From positions 2,232,001 through 2,296,000 of the forward strand of contig NZ_UFYA01000001.1 in the NCBI RefSeq assembly GCF_900447215.1: 64,000 nt of DNA. Reading direction: 5' to 3'. Source of the stretch: Dermatophilus congolensis. Lineage in GTDB: Bacteria; Actinomycetota; Actinomycetes; Actinomycetales; Dermatophilaceae. The notes below the pieces were generated by a model. The model was not told the DNA's origin. It did no database searches and was given only the letters and a program-made list of their open reading frames with translations. Made by a program: the position numbers and the translations under genes. The stretch's first letter is position 1. Each line of letters starts with the position of its first letter. Positions 1-8,120 of the stretch are shown piece after piece.

Positions 1-846
1 CATGAAGGCTTAATCACCCAGCATGAACGGCCCGGCATCACCTCTTCAGCGCCAGCACTATCCCAGATCGCCGCGATCATCTCCTCGCTGCCACTAACCA
101 GCCCAACCCGGGTGCTGGTAGGCGCCTCTGGAATCAGCACCAATGACACCGCCAATCAACTACTGACACTGCTACCCGCTGCTGTCACCGAGGTTCGGCT
201 CGCTCATGACTCAATCACCAGCTACCTGGGCTCAGTAGGAAACACCACAGGAGTAGTCACTGCTGCAGGCACAGGAGTAGTCACAATCGCAGCAGGACGC
301 CACGGCCTCGCCCGCGTCGATGGGTGGGGGCATCTGCTCGGCGATGCCGGATCCGGCTATTGGATAGGCCGCGCCGCTCTTGAAGCCGTACTGCGTGACT
401 TTGATGGGCGTGGCCCACACACTGCCCTAACCTCCCTCGTGCAGGACACGTTTCCTGATCTGGGCAGCGCATACGTGCAGCTCCAGTCCGATCCCGATCG
501 AGTGCGACGTATCGCCGCATGGGCGAAAACCACAGCTGAGCTAGCCGCAACAGATGCGGTGTGCCGCACCATCTGTGAAGAAGCAGCCACACAGCTAGCG
601 CACTCAACTATCACTGCACTGCACCGCGTAGGAGAAGACAACCGCACCGACCCTGCCGTGTGCACCGCAGGCAACGTATTCACCAGCAACCTCATCCGCG
701 CCAGCGTGCAAGCCCAGGTCCGGGACCGTTTCCCTCAGGCACGCATCACCACCTGCGCCGGGAGCTCCCTGGAAGGAGCCGCCCTGCTCGACACCCTAGA
801 TGCTTCATCGGTGCTGTTCACACACATCTCCACCGCCAACCGGTGA
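1..846 (+). CDS. BadF/BadG/BcrA/BcrD-type ATPase, probable N-acetylglucosamine kinase (5' end outside window)
   Basis: The frame is open from base 1, so the N-terminal part, including the first phosphate-binding motif, lies upstream of the window. The visible 281 residues contain the stretch GWGHLLGDAGSGYWIG, preceded by GVVTIAAG. This is the second glycine-rich phosphate-binding region typical of the BadF/BadG/BcrA/BcrD family in the ASKHA fold, and N-acetylglucosamine kinases share it. A C-terminal GNVF...AGSSLEGAAL stretch matches the conserved end of such kinases, where the last glycines approach the nucleotide. In actinobacteria these proteins usually phosphorylate amino sugars recovered from peptidoglycan or chitin, so a cytosolic sugar kinase is the likely role. 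The exact substrate cannot be read from the fragment. The next gene starts 148 bases downstream on the same strand. Confidence 0.75.
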   Translation, partial: HEGLITQHERPGITSSAPALSQIAAIISSLPLTSPTRVLVGASGISTNDTANQLLTLLPAAVTEVRLAHDSITSYLGSVGNTTGVVTAAGTGVVTIAAGRHGLARVDGWGHLLGDAGSGYWIGRAALEAVLRDFDGRGPHTALTSLVQDTFPDLGSAYVQLQSDPDRVRRIAAWAKTTAELAATDAVCRTICEEAATQLAHSTITALHRVGEDNRTDPAVCTAGNVFTSNLIRASVQAQVRDRFPQARITTCAGSSLEGAALLDTLDASSVLFTHISTANR

Positions 847-994
847 CCCCTGCCCTCCAGACCCCACACAGAACACGACCACACCCCAATACCCCCTCAC
901 CGCTCCCACCTCCCTACCCTGGAACAGAACCAACATCAGCTCGCCCCGGCCCTGCCCGGGCCACCCCCTCACGTCCCTGCCAGGAGAGGACCCC

Positions 995-2263
995 ATGCAG
1001 CCGCCCGCCCCCCTTGCCGACACCGAGCTGCGCCGACTCCTCACCTACCTGGCCGCTGCCGCCGTTGCCGGCGGCCAACCCGTCCACGAGGTGGAAGCCG
1101 ACATCCGCCGCCTCGCGACACGTTTAGGACACACCGGCGTCCAAGTGACGGCATCCCCCACCGGCATCATCCTCTCCCTCGGCGGAGGAACACCTGCCAC
1201 ATTCGAGACCGTCGAAGGCACCCTGCGCCTAGACCAAAGCGCCGACGTCCACGACATCCGAGCCGGACTCATGCGCGGCGACCTCACCCCCACCGACGCC
1301 CTCGAACGCCTCTCCCGCCTGCGCGCCATGCCACACAGGTACGGCTTCGGCGAATTCAACGGCGGCATGCTCTGCGTCGGCGCCGGCATCGCCCTCATTC
1401 TCCAACCCGCCTGGCCAAGCATCCTCTTCGCCGTCCTCGCAGGCCAGGTCACCGCCACCCTCATGCGCGCGTCCCGTGGGCGCGCCGCCCTGGGAGCCAT
1501 GCTCCCGTTCCTCGTCGCGTTCCTCGTCGCCGTCGGTGCCTTCGGAGCCGCGATGGCTGGCCTCATCGACAATCCCATCCGCAGTCTGCTGCCACCGATC
1601 GCCGTCCTCCTGCCCGGGGCGCTCATCACCACCGGCATCTCCGAACTCGCCAGCGGCGCCATGACGGCAGGAACCTCCCGACTCGTGTTCGGCGCGGGCC
1701 AGCTACTCCTCTTCTCACTGGGTATCGCGGGGGCAGCATGGATCCTGCGCATCCCACCATCGCTACTCGACACAAGCACCCGCGGTGACCTCGGCTTGTG
1801 GGCGCCATTCGTCGGTGTTCTGCTCCTGACGGTCGGCATCAGCGCGATGGAGTCCGTCCCACCGCGCCTCATCGGCTGGATCGCCTTCATGCTGACAATC
1901 ACCTTGACCGCCCAGATGATCGGCCAGAACCTCTCGGGAGCGCCGTGGTTCGGTGCCTTGCTCGGCGCGATGGTTGCCAGCTTCGGCGCCGCCATCATCG
2001 AGCTCTACCGGCCACAGCTTCCCCGCCTCGTCATCTTCCTACCCGCGTTCTGGCTGCTCGTGCCCGGCTCCCTGGGCCTGGTGTCGGTAGCACAACTCGG
2101 ACTCGCCCCCGCCACTGCCGGCGCGACGCTTCTCATGTCCGCGGAGATCTTCTCCTCCATCGCACTGGGCATCATGCTCGGATCCACTGCTGCCCGCGGA
2201 ATCACCATCGCCCAACGTCGCCGCCACGCCGCGAAACGGCGCCGATCAGCCCAAACCTCCTGA
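995..2263 (+). CDS. Threonine/serine exporter family protein (ThrE-like), integral membrane
   Basis: This protein of about 422 residues has an N-terminal soluble DUF1212-type domain (residues about 1-120, with HEVEADIRRLATRLG) followed by about ten hydrophobic segments. The last ones form the smaller ThrE-type membrane half with the LPAFWLLVPGSLGL motif. The architecture is that of ThrE, which exports threonine and serine from Corynebacterium, although this copy has not been shown to use those substrates. The ATG at 995 was chosen because AGGAGAGGA lies five bases upstream at 982-990. An earlier in-frame start would overlap the preceding gene and give a proline-rich, non-family leader. The stop at 2263 directly abuts the stop of the convergent acetyltransferase gene. 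No regulator is adjacent, so control is unknown. Confidence 0.85.
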   Translation: MQPPAPLADTELRRLLTYLAAAAVAGGQPVHEVEADIRRLATRLGHTGVQVTASPTGIILSLGGGTPATFETVEGTLRLDQSADVHDIRAGLMRGDLTPTDALERLSRLRAMPHRYGFGEFNGGMLCVGAGIALILQPAWPSILFAVLAGQVTATLMRASRGRAALGAMLPFLVAFLVAVGAFGAAMAGLIDNPIRSLLPPIAVLLPGALITTGISELASGAMTAGTSRLVFGAGQLLLFSLGIAGAAWILRIPPSLLDTSTRGDLGLWAPFVGVLLLTVGISAMESVPPRLIGWIAFMLTITLTAQMIGQNLSGAPWFGALLGAMVASFGAAIIELYRPQLPRLVIFLPAFWLLVPGSLGLVSVAQLGLAPATAGATLLMSAEIFSSIALGIMLGSTAARGITIAQRRRHAAKRRRSAQTS

Positions 2264-2866
2264 TCACCCAGCGCTGCGCCACATACGAACCTGCGCCTCA
2301 GCGCCACCAGCTGCCGCTGAGGTACCGATGTCAACGAACCCCTTGCGGGCGTACAAGCGGACGCTGCCAGGAGTAGTGGCCTCGAGATAGCAGGGGTATT
2401 GACCAGCGCGGTCGATGCCGTGATCCAGGAGCATGCCTCCGATACCTTTCCCCGGCGTGGTCACTCCCATGAAATGCAGATACCAGTGCGGGGTGCTCGG
2501 GTGTGTCCGAGCATCGCGGACCTCCTGAACGAAGATAGTGGCGATGCGCCACCCCAACGCCGGCACGAGAGGCCCGTAGATCCGGGCCCGTTCCCGCACG
2601 GACAAGTCGAGTTCCCCCGGCGCCAGCCACGCCGCCGCACCCACGACCGTCCCGTCCTCGACGGCGACGTCGATAGCCCCTCGCCTCAGGTGATGCTGCG
2701 GCAACAGACGCTCCATCCACGCGCTGAACAGCGGCTCCTGATTTTTCGCGCCGCCAAGCATCCCCCTGGTCACAGGATCATCGGCGAACGCCCTCGCCAG
2801 CACGGCCGCCACGATAGGCATCTCATCGGCACGGGCGGATCGGATCTCGATGACAGAATCAGCCAT
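2264..2866 (-). CDS. GNAT-family N-acetyltransferase
   Basis: The 200-residue product has the GNAT fold pattern. An N-terminal strand and helix (IEIRSARADEMPIVAAVLARAF) is followed by a central strand ending in WYLHFMGVTTPGKGIGGMLL. That strand contains the pyrophosphate-binding R/Q-x-x-G-x-G/A signature in the form PGKGIGGM. The C-terminal part, YARKGFVDIG, is the usual last strand region. These enzymes move an acetyl group from acetyl-CoA to an amine. The acceptor is unknown. The ATG at 2866 starts the homologous region. An open extension to 2950 gives a non-conserved leader. The gene is transcribed convergently to the exporter gene and ends exactly where that gene ends. Confidence 0.85.
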   Translation of the reverse strand: MADSVIEIRSARADEMPIVAAVLARAFADDPVTRGMLGGAKNQEPLFSAWMERLLPQHHLRRGAIDVAVEDGTVVGAAAWLAPGELDLSVRERARIYGPLVPALGWRIATIFVQEVRDARTHPSTPHWYLHFMGVTTPGKGIGGMLLDHGIDRAGQYPCYLEATTPGSVRLYARKGFVDIGTSAAAGGAEAQVRMWRSAG

Positions 2867-3059
2867 ACTCCGATCTTCCGCGACACCACCCACTCCCGGC
2901 GCCCCAACCCGACACGTTTCACTCAAAACCACACCCAAGAAACGCCACACGAACCGTTACCTTCTTCGCGCCCCGATGATGAGGGGGCGTCCTCCAGGCC
3001 CGGCATGACTAATCGCCCCTGTCGAACGCATGATCCCCCGCGAGACGCCAACCGGGCCT

Positions 3060-3390
3060 GGTGACGTCGTTGGACTGCTGGTATGGACACGGCCCGCGAC
3101 AGTGCTCGTGAGGTCTCAACGCAGACGTAGGTGCCGGCATCCGACGCCCGACTGGTGACCAGCGGAACATAAGTCCGTCGCTCATCAGGAGGTTGCGATG
3201 CACGGTCTACTCGACCGCTCTTACGCGGTGTACCTCGGCCTGGACGTCAGCAAAGGCGAACACCACGCCTGCGCCCTGGCCCAGGACGGGAAACGCTTGC
3301 ACGACAAACCATTGTCACAAGACGAAACCCGCATCAAAGATGCTGTACAACAAGCTCACGGCCCACGGGGCCGAACTCTGTGCCGTGGAC
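3060..3390 (+). mobile_element. IS110-family insertion sequence remnant with its 5' non-coding flank
   Basis: The broken transposase from 3198 is preceded by about 130 bases of GC-rich sequence without a gene. IS110-family elements carry a structured non-coding RNA next to the transposase gene that guides target and donor choice, and here the matching flank survives. It includes the short inverted repeat CTGGTGACCAG at 3153-3163. The right end is missing: similarity stops near 3390 and the tail of an unrelated membrane-protein gene follows at once. The boundaries are estimates because IS110 elements generally lack terminal inverted repeats. Confidence 0.5.
3198..3390 (+). pseudogene. IS110-family transposase, N-terminal fragment with frameshift
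   Basis: The start MHGLLDRSYAVYLGLDVSKG with a following HHACALAQDGKRL and LSQDE matches the N-terminal RuvC-like DEDD domain of IS110 transposases. The first catalytic Asp is in GLDVSKG. Near 3340 the similarity jumps to another frame, where LYNKLTAHGAELCAVD continues the family pattern, and it ends soon after. Only about 65 of the roughly 400 family residues remain, so no active transposase can be made. The ATG has a good AGGAGG ribosome site seven bases upstream. The fragment abuts the 3' end of the opposite-strand gene at 3410, which suggests that a deletion joined the two. Confidence 0.7.
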
Positions 3391-3409
3391 GCAACGGGGC
3401 GGGGCCGGG

Positions 3410-3901
3410 TCAGTCCTGGTCGAGGAGACTCAGGAGGGGAACGCACGCGCCCCACAGAAGACCGGTCGTCGTGTAGGGGTGTTTGACGCCGCGACGCGCG
3501 AACCATCCTGCGACCACGTCGTCGGTTTTCTGTCCGAGCACCATGCCACCGGCGAGTCCACCGATGCCGGTCGCGGCTGCAGCGACGGCGACTGCCGGGC
3601 GGTAGGCCTCGGGGATGAGTTCCCACAAAGCGGCGATCTGCATTTCGTCGGAGGAGTCGTCCTGAGCGTTGGACCCCGATTCGGGGCGGGCGCCCTCTGC
3701 CGCCTTCTCACGGTCCAGCGTGGCAGAGCGGATTCCTACGACTCCGGCAGCCGCGGCGATGAGACTGGCTCGGACGAGGCGTCGCGTGACACGGCTGTCC
3801 GTGTAGTCCGGGAGGGCGCTCCACGCCACCCCGACGAGCACTGATACGGCCATGACGACCGGATCACTCGACATTGACGAGGAACGGTGCAGATCAGTCA
3901 T
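3410..3901 (-). CDS. Hypothetical small membrane protein
   Basis: The 163-residue product begins MTDLHRSSS. It has a hydrophobic segment at about residues 12-28 (VVMAVSVLVGVAWSAL) and another near 45-60 (LIAAAAGVVGIRSA). A hydrophilic acidic stretch follows, then a glycine/alanine-rich segment (AVAAAATGIGGLAGGMVLG) near 110-130 and a short hydrophobic end. I do not recognise the family. The start at 3901 follows an AGGGTGG-like ribosome site; a longer frame upstream would run across the padR promoter and is less likely. The gene is divergent from padR, with 127 bases between their starts. Its 3' end touches the IS110 remnant, so the natural C-terminus may have been altered. Confidence 0.55.
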   Translation of the reverse strand: MTDLHRSSSMSSDPVVMAVSVLVGVAWSALPDYTDSRVTRRLVRASLIAAAAGVVGIRSATLDREKAAEGARPESGSNAQDDSSDEMQIAALWELIPEAYRPAVAVAAAATGIGGLAGGMVLGQKTDDVVAGWFARRGVKHPYTTTGLLWGACVPLLSLLDQD

Positions 3902-3993
3902 GCCACCACCCTGGCAGAAGCGACGTGACGAAACCATGACGACCACACGCATGACACGGCGACGCCACCAAACAACTAGTCCGACTATCTGAA

Positions 3994-4028
3994 TAGACAG
4001 ACTTACTACATAGGCGTACTGTCTAGTT
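3994..4028 (+). promoter_or_regulatory. Leaderless promoter of padR with overlapping inverted repeat
   Basis: TAGACA at 3994-3999 and TACTGT at 4017-4022 are spaced by 17 bases, like -35 and -10 boxes. A start seven bases after the -10 box would fall on the A of the padR ATG at 4029, so the transcript would be leaderless. No ribosome binding site precedes the ATG, which agrees. The arms AGACAG (3995-4000) and CTGTCT (4019-4024) form an inverted repeat that covers both boxes. A second pair, AACTAG (3974-3979) and CTAGTT (4023-4028), lies around it. PadR proteins commonly bind dyads at their own promoters, so this is a likely autoregulatory operator. Confidence 0.55.
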
Positions 4029-4367
4029 ATGGCCGAACAACCCTGGCCGAGCGACTGGCTCCGCGGCCTGCTATCCCTGGCAGTGCGACGGGTCCTCCTC
4101 GACGGCCCCACCTACGGATATGCCATCTCCACCGCCCTGACCGACGCCGGATTCGGCGACATCAAAGGCGGCACGCTCTACCCCCTGCTCACCCGCCTCG
4201 AAACCTCCGGTGACGTAGTCAGCGAATGGCACGAAGGCGACGGCGGACCCGGCCGCAAATATTTCCGCCTCACCCCCGACGGCGAGGCCCGATTCCATGA
4301 CGAGGCAACACGCTGGGCCGAGTTCGCCCGACACACCACAGACTTCATCAGCAAGGAGAGGACATGA
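4029..4367 (+). CDS. PadR-family transcriptional regulator
   Basis: The 112-residue protein is the short PadR type. A winged helix (residues about 10-85) contains VLLDGPTYGYAISTAL, the recognition helix region GTLYPLLTRLETSGDV and the wing GGPGRKYFRLTPDG, followed by a short C-terminal helix for dimer formation. PadR proteins usually repress a neighbouring transporter or membrane gene and release DNA when bound by a ligand. The gene overlaps the next membrane-protein gene by four bases (ATGA at 4364-4367), so the two are translated together. The promoter carries a dyad that could be its own operator. The inducer is unknown. Confidence 0.88.
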   Translation: MAEQPWPSDWLRGLLSLAVRRVLLDGPTYGYAISTALTDAGFGDIKGGTLYPLLTRLETSGDVVSEWHEGDGGPGRKYFRLTPDGEARFHDEATRWAEFARHTTDFISKERT

Positions 4368-5089
4368 CCACCCTGAGCGCCAACCAGAAGTGGATCGACG
4401 ATTTCGTCATCGAGCTTCGACTCCGCGGAGTCGGCGGCGCCGCCATCGGCGATGCGGCCGCAGCTGCCGAATCTCACGCCACCGAGGCCGGTGAGTCCCT
4501 TCCCGACGCTTTCGGCGATCCCCGCACCTATGCGCGCAACCTGGAGTTCAGCCCCGACGCGATGGCGACGACCCTCGTACGGGACTGGGCGGCGGTACTC
4601 GCCCCGGTCGCCTGTGGCCTCATAGCACTGTGGCTCGGCCCCACGACGGCTAAGGCGGCGCGCGTTGGCAGCGAGGTTCCAGTGACGTGGGGAAACCTGA
4701 CCGAAGCAGTTGTTCTCACCCTGGGCGTCGTCCTCCTAGCCAAGGCGTTGCGGGCCGTCGTGGATCACCTCGTCATCGCAGCGCTGATGATGGGCGGCAT
4801 CGTGGCCGTGGCAGTGGCGTCAGGGGCCCTCATCACAGCTCGGGCATTCGAGCTCCCCATCTGGGTCGCGGCGGCCCTGACCGCGGCACTCCTCATCGCC
4901 TCAGTCGCCCTCGAACGCCGCTCCGAGTCAGCGGCCGAGGATCGGGTCATCGACCCCCTCACCGGCACCGGCCGCTTCGACGACGACACCCACACCAGCC
5001 GCTGGACCGAACGCGCATACCGATACCAGGTATGGTTTTTCCCCATCGCCACCATCGGCCTGTCCGCCCTGGTCTGGTTCCTCGCCTAA
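4364..5089 (+). CDS. Membrane protein with HAAS-like N-terminus, PadR-operon partner
   Basis: The 241-residue protein begins with a soluble helical region (WIDDFVIELRLRGVGGAAIGDAAAAAESHATEAGES...AFGDPRTYARNL). It resembles the HAAS/DUF1700 domain often encoded next to PadR regulators. About five or six hydrophobic segments follow between residues 70 and 180. A polar linker (RVIDPLTGTG) and a final membrane helix (WFFPIATIGLSALVWFL) complete it. The function of such PadR-coupled membrane proteins is not established; they are often linked to envelope stress or permease control. The four-base overlap with padR shows that it belongs to the same transcript. I infer co-regulation, not a particular transport activity. 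Confidence 0.7.
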   Translation: MTTLSANQKWIDDFVIELRLRGVGGAAIGDAAAAAESHATEAGESLPDAFGDPRTYARNLEFSPDAMATTLVRDWAAVLAPVACGLIALWLGPTTAKAARVGSEVPVTWGNLTEAVVLTLGVVLLAKALRAVVDHLVIAALMMGGIVAVAVASGALITARAFELPIWVAAALTAALLIASVALERRSESAAEDRVIDPLTGTGRFDDDTHTSRWTERAYRYQVWFFPIATIGLSALVWFLA

Positions 5090-5202
5090 CTTCGAACGTC
5101 GCCTCGACCTTCCGGCCACCGGCTCTGCGTGACAGCACACCACTCGGACACCGGCCCCTTGCCCCGCCCTGCGAGCACCCGGTAGATGCTTGAGCATGCA
5201 AA

Positions 5203-5526
5203 TCACGACTCTGCACGGCATGCGATGAGGGAGCCCATTGATGTGGATGCCATGACCCCGCATGTGCCCATGCCGAAGACTGTCAATCCCCAGGCGTACA
5301 TTCGCCAAGCTCCCACGCGATCGGTGAAGATCCCGGCGACCGGCAGGACAAGGGTGGACGTCAGTAGATAGGCGCTGGTTACCCAGGCGTAACAGGCGGG
5401 GTGTCCGAGCTCGGTGACGATCGTTGGTGTCGCGGTTGCCAGCAGGGTTTGTTGCAGCGTGGAGGCCACCATCCCCAGCAGGGCCGTCGTCAAGGCGCCC
5501 TTCGGATGCAGGGATGGGGTGGTCAT
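5203..5526 (-). pseudogene. Truncated MFS drug transporter (DHA2/EmrB-like N-terminus)
   Basis: Only 107 residues remain. They match the first three membrane helices of a 14-helix drug exporter: LLGMVASTLQQTLLATATPTIVTEL, then YAWVTSAYLLTSTLVLPVAGIFTDRVGAWRMY with the loop 2-3 signature, then a third helix that stops at SLIACRAES. A full family member has about 450-500 residues. No continuation of the family is visible downstream in any frame. The start ATG shares one base with the TAA stop of tetR (TAATG at 5524-5528), so the pair was once a coupled regulator-exporter operon. The fragment probably has no transport activity. Confidence 0.75.
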
Positions 5527-6107
5527 TAGACCGCCAGCGCTGACAGCGCTAATTCCAGTTGCGCCGATAACTGGTCTGCCAGGGGGCGGTCGCTCTGGCT
5601 CCAGGCCCAGGCAGCAACCGGAGCGAAGTAGGCAGAGGCGAGCAGCATCACTGCGGAGTCGAGGTTGACAGGGCGGAGCTCATTGGCGGCCATCCCGTCC
5701 CTAATGATCGTGGCGAGCAGTTGCAGGAGCGGTTCGCGAGAGGATGTCACGTCTCGGCTGGTCAGCGTGGACAGGCACGCGATGCACATCTGCCGAGCTG
5801 GCTCCTCGTTCGCTGCGAACCAGTCGGCGGCGGCAGCGAAGATGGACCTCAGTCGCTCGGGTGCCGCTGCCTCGGGGCGATCTGCGGCTTTCATTGTGTC
5901 GAGGACCTGTTCGCCGAGGAAGGACAGCACGTCCTGCTTCGTTGCGAAGTATGTGAAGAAGGTGCCCTTGCCGATGTCGGCCGCCTCGGAGATCTGCGCC
6001 ACGGACGTCCGTTCGAATCCTTGGGCTAGGAACAGGGCCATCGCCGCTTCGACGATCCTTTGTCGTGTGGACTCCTTGCGCCGCGCCACTCGCGCGCTCG
6101 TAACCAT
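5526..6107 (-). CDS. TetR-family transcriptional repressor
   Basis: The 193-residue protein has the TetR N-terminal helix-turn-helix at residues about 10-57, with the family pattern TRQRIVEAAMALFLAQGFERTSVAQISEAADIGKGTFFTYF. The C-terminal helical ligand domain (about 60-193) is variable and gives no inducer. The gene is followed with a one-base overlap by the remnant of an MFS exporter, the usual target of such a repressor. A perfect 22-base palindrome covers its start codon and is the likely operator. Because the exporter is now truncated, the regulator may control itself alone or another locus. The start codon lies inside the operator and no ribosome site precedes it, so a leaderless transcript is possible. 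Confidence 0.88.
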   Translation of the reverse strand: MVTSARVARRKESTRQRIVEAAMALFLAQGFERTSVAQISEAADIGKGTFFTYFATKQDVLSFLGEQVLDTMKAADRPEAAAPERLRSIFAAAADWFAANEEPARQMCIACLSTLTSRDVTSSREPLLQLLATIIRDGMAANELRPVNLDSAVMLLASAYFAPVAAWAWSQSDRPLADQLSAQLELALSALAV

Positions 6108-6121
6108 AATATTATGGTTAC
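6100..6121. promoter_or_regulatory. 22-bp perfect palindrome, probable TetR operator
   Basis: GTAACCATAAT followed directly by ATTATGGTTAC is a perfect inverted repeat without spacer. It includes the tetR start codon (6105-6107 on the minus strand). TetR-family dimers bind palindromes of this length, and position over the own start is typical of autoregulation. Its AT-rich core stands out from the surrounding GC-rich DNA. Confidence 0.7.
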
Positions 6122-6337
6122 TCTATTCATGACCGCGGTCAACATTGCATAGCTGACTCATTCAACCGACGATGTTGTGCGGGGTTCGGGTTTGCAAGGA
6201 AGACATCAACGCCCCCACAACGCCCACCAGCCACCACACCCTCACCCAGCAGCACCCAACCACGGGGTTACTGTTCCAACAGACAGAAACTGCCTAAAAA
6301 GGCAGCGAATACATTTGGGCGAGAGGCAGATAACAAC

Positions 6338-8002
6338 GTGGACGCGGACATCATCGTCGTAGGAGCCGGACTAGCCGGCCTCGTAGCCGCAACAGAAGCA
6401 GCAGATGCCGGCCGACGCGTCCTGATCATCGACCAAGAAGGCGAACAAAACCTCGGCGGACAAGCCTTCTGGTCCCTCGGCGGACTGTTCTTCATCGACT
6501 CACCCGAACAACGCCGCATGGGCATCAACGACTCACACGAACTAGCAACCCAAGACTGGTTCGGCAGCGCACAATTCGACCGCGAAGAAGACTACTGGCC
6601 ACGCCAATGGGCCAACGCCTACCTCGACTTCGCCGCCGGTGAAAAACGCGCCTGGCTCCGATCCCTCGGACACCGCATCTTCCCCATCGTCGGATGGGCC
6701 GAACGCGGCGACGGCCGCGCCGAAGGACACGGAAACTCTGTCCCCCGCTTCCACATCACCCGCGGCACCGGCCCCGCCCTGGTCAAAATCTTCGAACGCC
6801 GCATCCGCAAACACGCCAAAAACGACCGCATCCGCTTCGCCTTCCGCCACCGCGTCGACGAACTCATCACCACCAACGGAGCCGTCACCGGCGTCCGCTG
6901 CGCCATCCTCGCCCCCGACGACGCCCCCCGCGGCGCCGCCACCAACCGCGACATCACCGGCGAAACCGAATTCCACGCACCCGCCGTACTCGTCTCCTCC
7001 GGCGGCATCGGCGGCAACCACGACCTCGTCCGCCGCGCCTGGCCACAACGCCTCGGCACCCCACCAAAACACATGGTCACCGGCGTCCCCGCACACGTCG
7101 ACGGACGCATGCTCGCCATCACCGAACGCAGCGGCGGACGCATCATCAACCCCGACCGCATGTGGCACTACACCGAAGGCCTCCAAAACTGGGACTCCAT
7201 CTGGCCCAACCACGGAATCCGTATTCTCCCCGGCCCTTCCAGTCTCTGGCTCGACGCCACCGGAAACCGACTCCCCGCCCCCTACTTCCCTGGCTTCGAC
7301 ACACTCGGAACCCTGCGCCACCTGCGCACCACCGGATACGACCACAGCTGGTTCGTTCTTACCCAAAAAGTCATCGAAAAAGAATTCGCCCTCTCCGGAT
7401 CCGAACAAAACCCCGACCTCACCAACCAAAAAATCGGGCTCATGCTCTCCCGCATCGCCAGCCGCGGCGCCCCCGGCCCCGTCGAAGCCTTCAAAAAACA
7501 CGGAGCCGACTTCATCGTCGCCGACACCATCCACGACCTCGTCACCGGCATGAACACCCTCGAACCAGGCCCCAACGGCACCGGCCTCATCGACGAAGAA
7601 ACCCTCGCCCACCTCATCACCTGCCGCGACCGAGAACTCAACAACGAAGTCACCAAAGACACCCAACTCACCTTCATCCGCGAACACCGCCGCGGCTGGG
7701 GAGACCGCGTCCTACGCACCGCCGCACCCCACGCCTTCAGCAACCCAGCCAACGGCCCCCTCATCGCCGTGCGCCTACACGTCCTCACCCGCAAAACCCT
7801 CGGCGGCCTCGAAACCGACCTCCAAGGACGCTGCCTACGCCACGACGGAACAGCAGTCCCCGGCCTCTACGCAGCCGGAGAAGTCAGCGGATTCGGCGGC
7901 GGCGGCATGATGGGATACAACGCCCTCGAAGGCACCTTCCTAGGCGGGTGCCTATTCTCCGGCCGACAAGCAGGAAAAGCGATGGCCCAAGCCCTGGCCT
8001 AA
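6338..8002 (+). CDS. FAD-binding dehydrogenase (fumarate reductase/ketosteroid dehydrogenase-like flavoprotein)
   Basis: The 554-residue protein starts with the Rossmann dinucleotide motif IIVVGAGLAGLVAATEAADAG (residues 5-25) and the acidic end of strand two (LIIDQE). A distal FAD motif AVPGLYAAGEVSGFGGGGMMG is at about residues 505-525. The FAD_binding_2 architecture and the motifs LGGQAFWSLGGLFF and WYGSAQ-like WFGSAQFDREEDYWPR match a group annotated as FAD-binding dehydrogenases related to 3-ketosteroid delta-1-dehydrogenase. Its true substrate is unknown. The GTG at 6338 is used; GAGAGG lies about 12 bases upstream. A small hairpin (CTGCCT/AGGCAG at 6290-6305) sits in the leader. The gene stands alone, and a GC-rich dyad follows it. 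Confidence 0.82.
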   Translation: MDADIIVVGAGLAGLVAATEAADAGRRVLIIDQEGEQNLGGQAFWSLGGLFFIDSPEQRRMGINDSHELATQDWFGSAQFDREEDYWPRQWANAYLDFAAGEKRAWLRSLGHRIFPIVGWAERGDGRAEGHGNSVPRFHITRGTGPALVKIFERRIRKHAKNDRIRFAFRHRVDELITTNGAVTGVRCAILAPDDAPRGAATNRDITGETEFHAPAVLVSSGGIGGNHDLVRRAWPQRLGTPPKHMVTGVPAHVDGRMLAITERSGGRIINPDRMWHYTEGLQNWDSIWPNHGIRILPGPSSLWLDATGNRLPAPYFPGFDTLGTLRHLRTTGYDHSWFVLTQKVIEKEFALSGSEQNPDLTNQKIGLMLSRIASRGAPGPVEAFKKHGADFIVADTIHDLVTGMNTLEPGPNGTGLIDEETLAHLITCRDRELNNEVTKDTQLTFIREHRRGWGDRVLRTAAPHAFSNPANGPLIAVRLHVLTRKTLGGLETDLQGRCLRHDGTAVPGLYAAGEVSGFGGGGMMGYNALEGTFLGGCLFSGRQAGKAMAQALA

Positions 8003-8048
8003 CACCACCAGCCCTGCCCCACCGGCACGATTGTTAGCATCCTGCACA

Positions 8049-8085
8049 GGCGGCGCCCCCAAACAACAACCTCACAGGCGCCGCC
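8049..8085 (+). terminator. GC-rich hairpin after the FAD-dehydrogenase gene
   Basis: GGCGGCGCC at 8049-8057 and GGCGCCGCC at 8077-8085 are perfect inverted repeats around a 19-base loop. There is no T-run. It lies between two genes on the same strand, so it may end the first transcript or act in the leader of uppP. Confidence 0.4.
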
Positions 8086-8120
8086 ATCACCCACCAAACA
8101 CCCAACCCGTAAGGACACGT

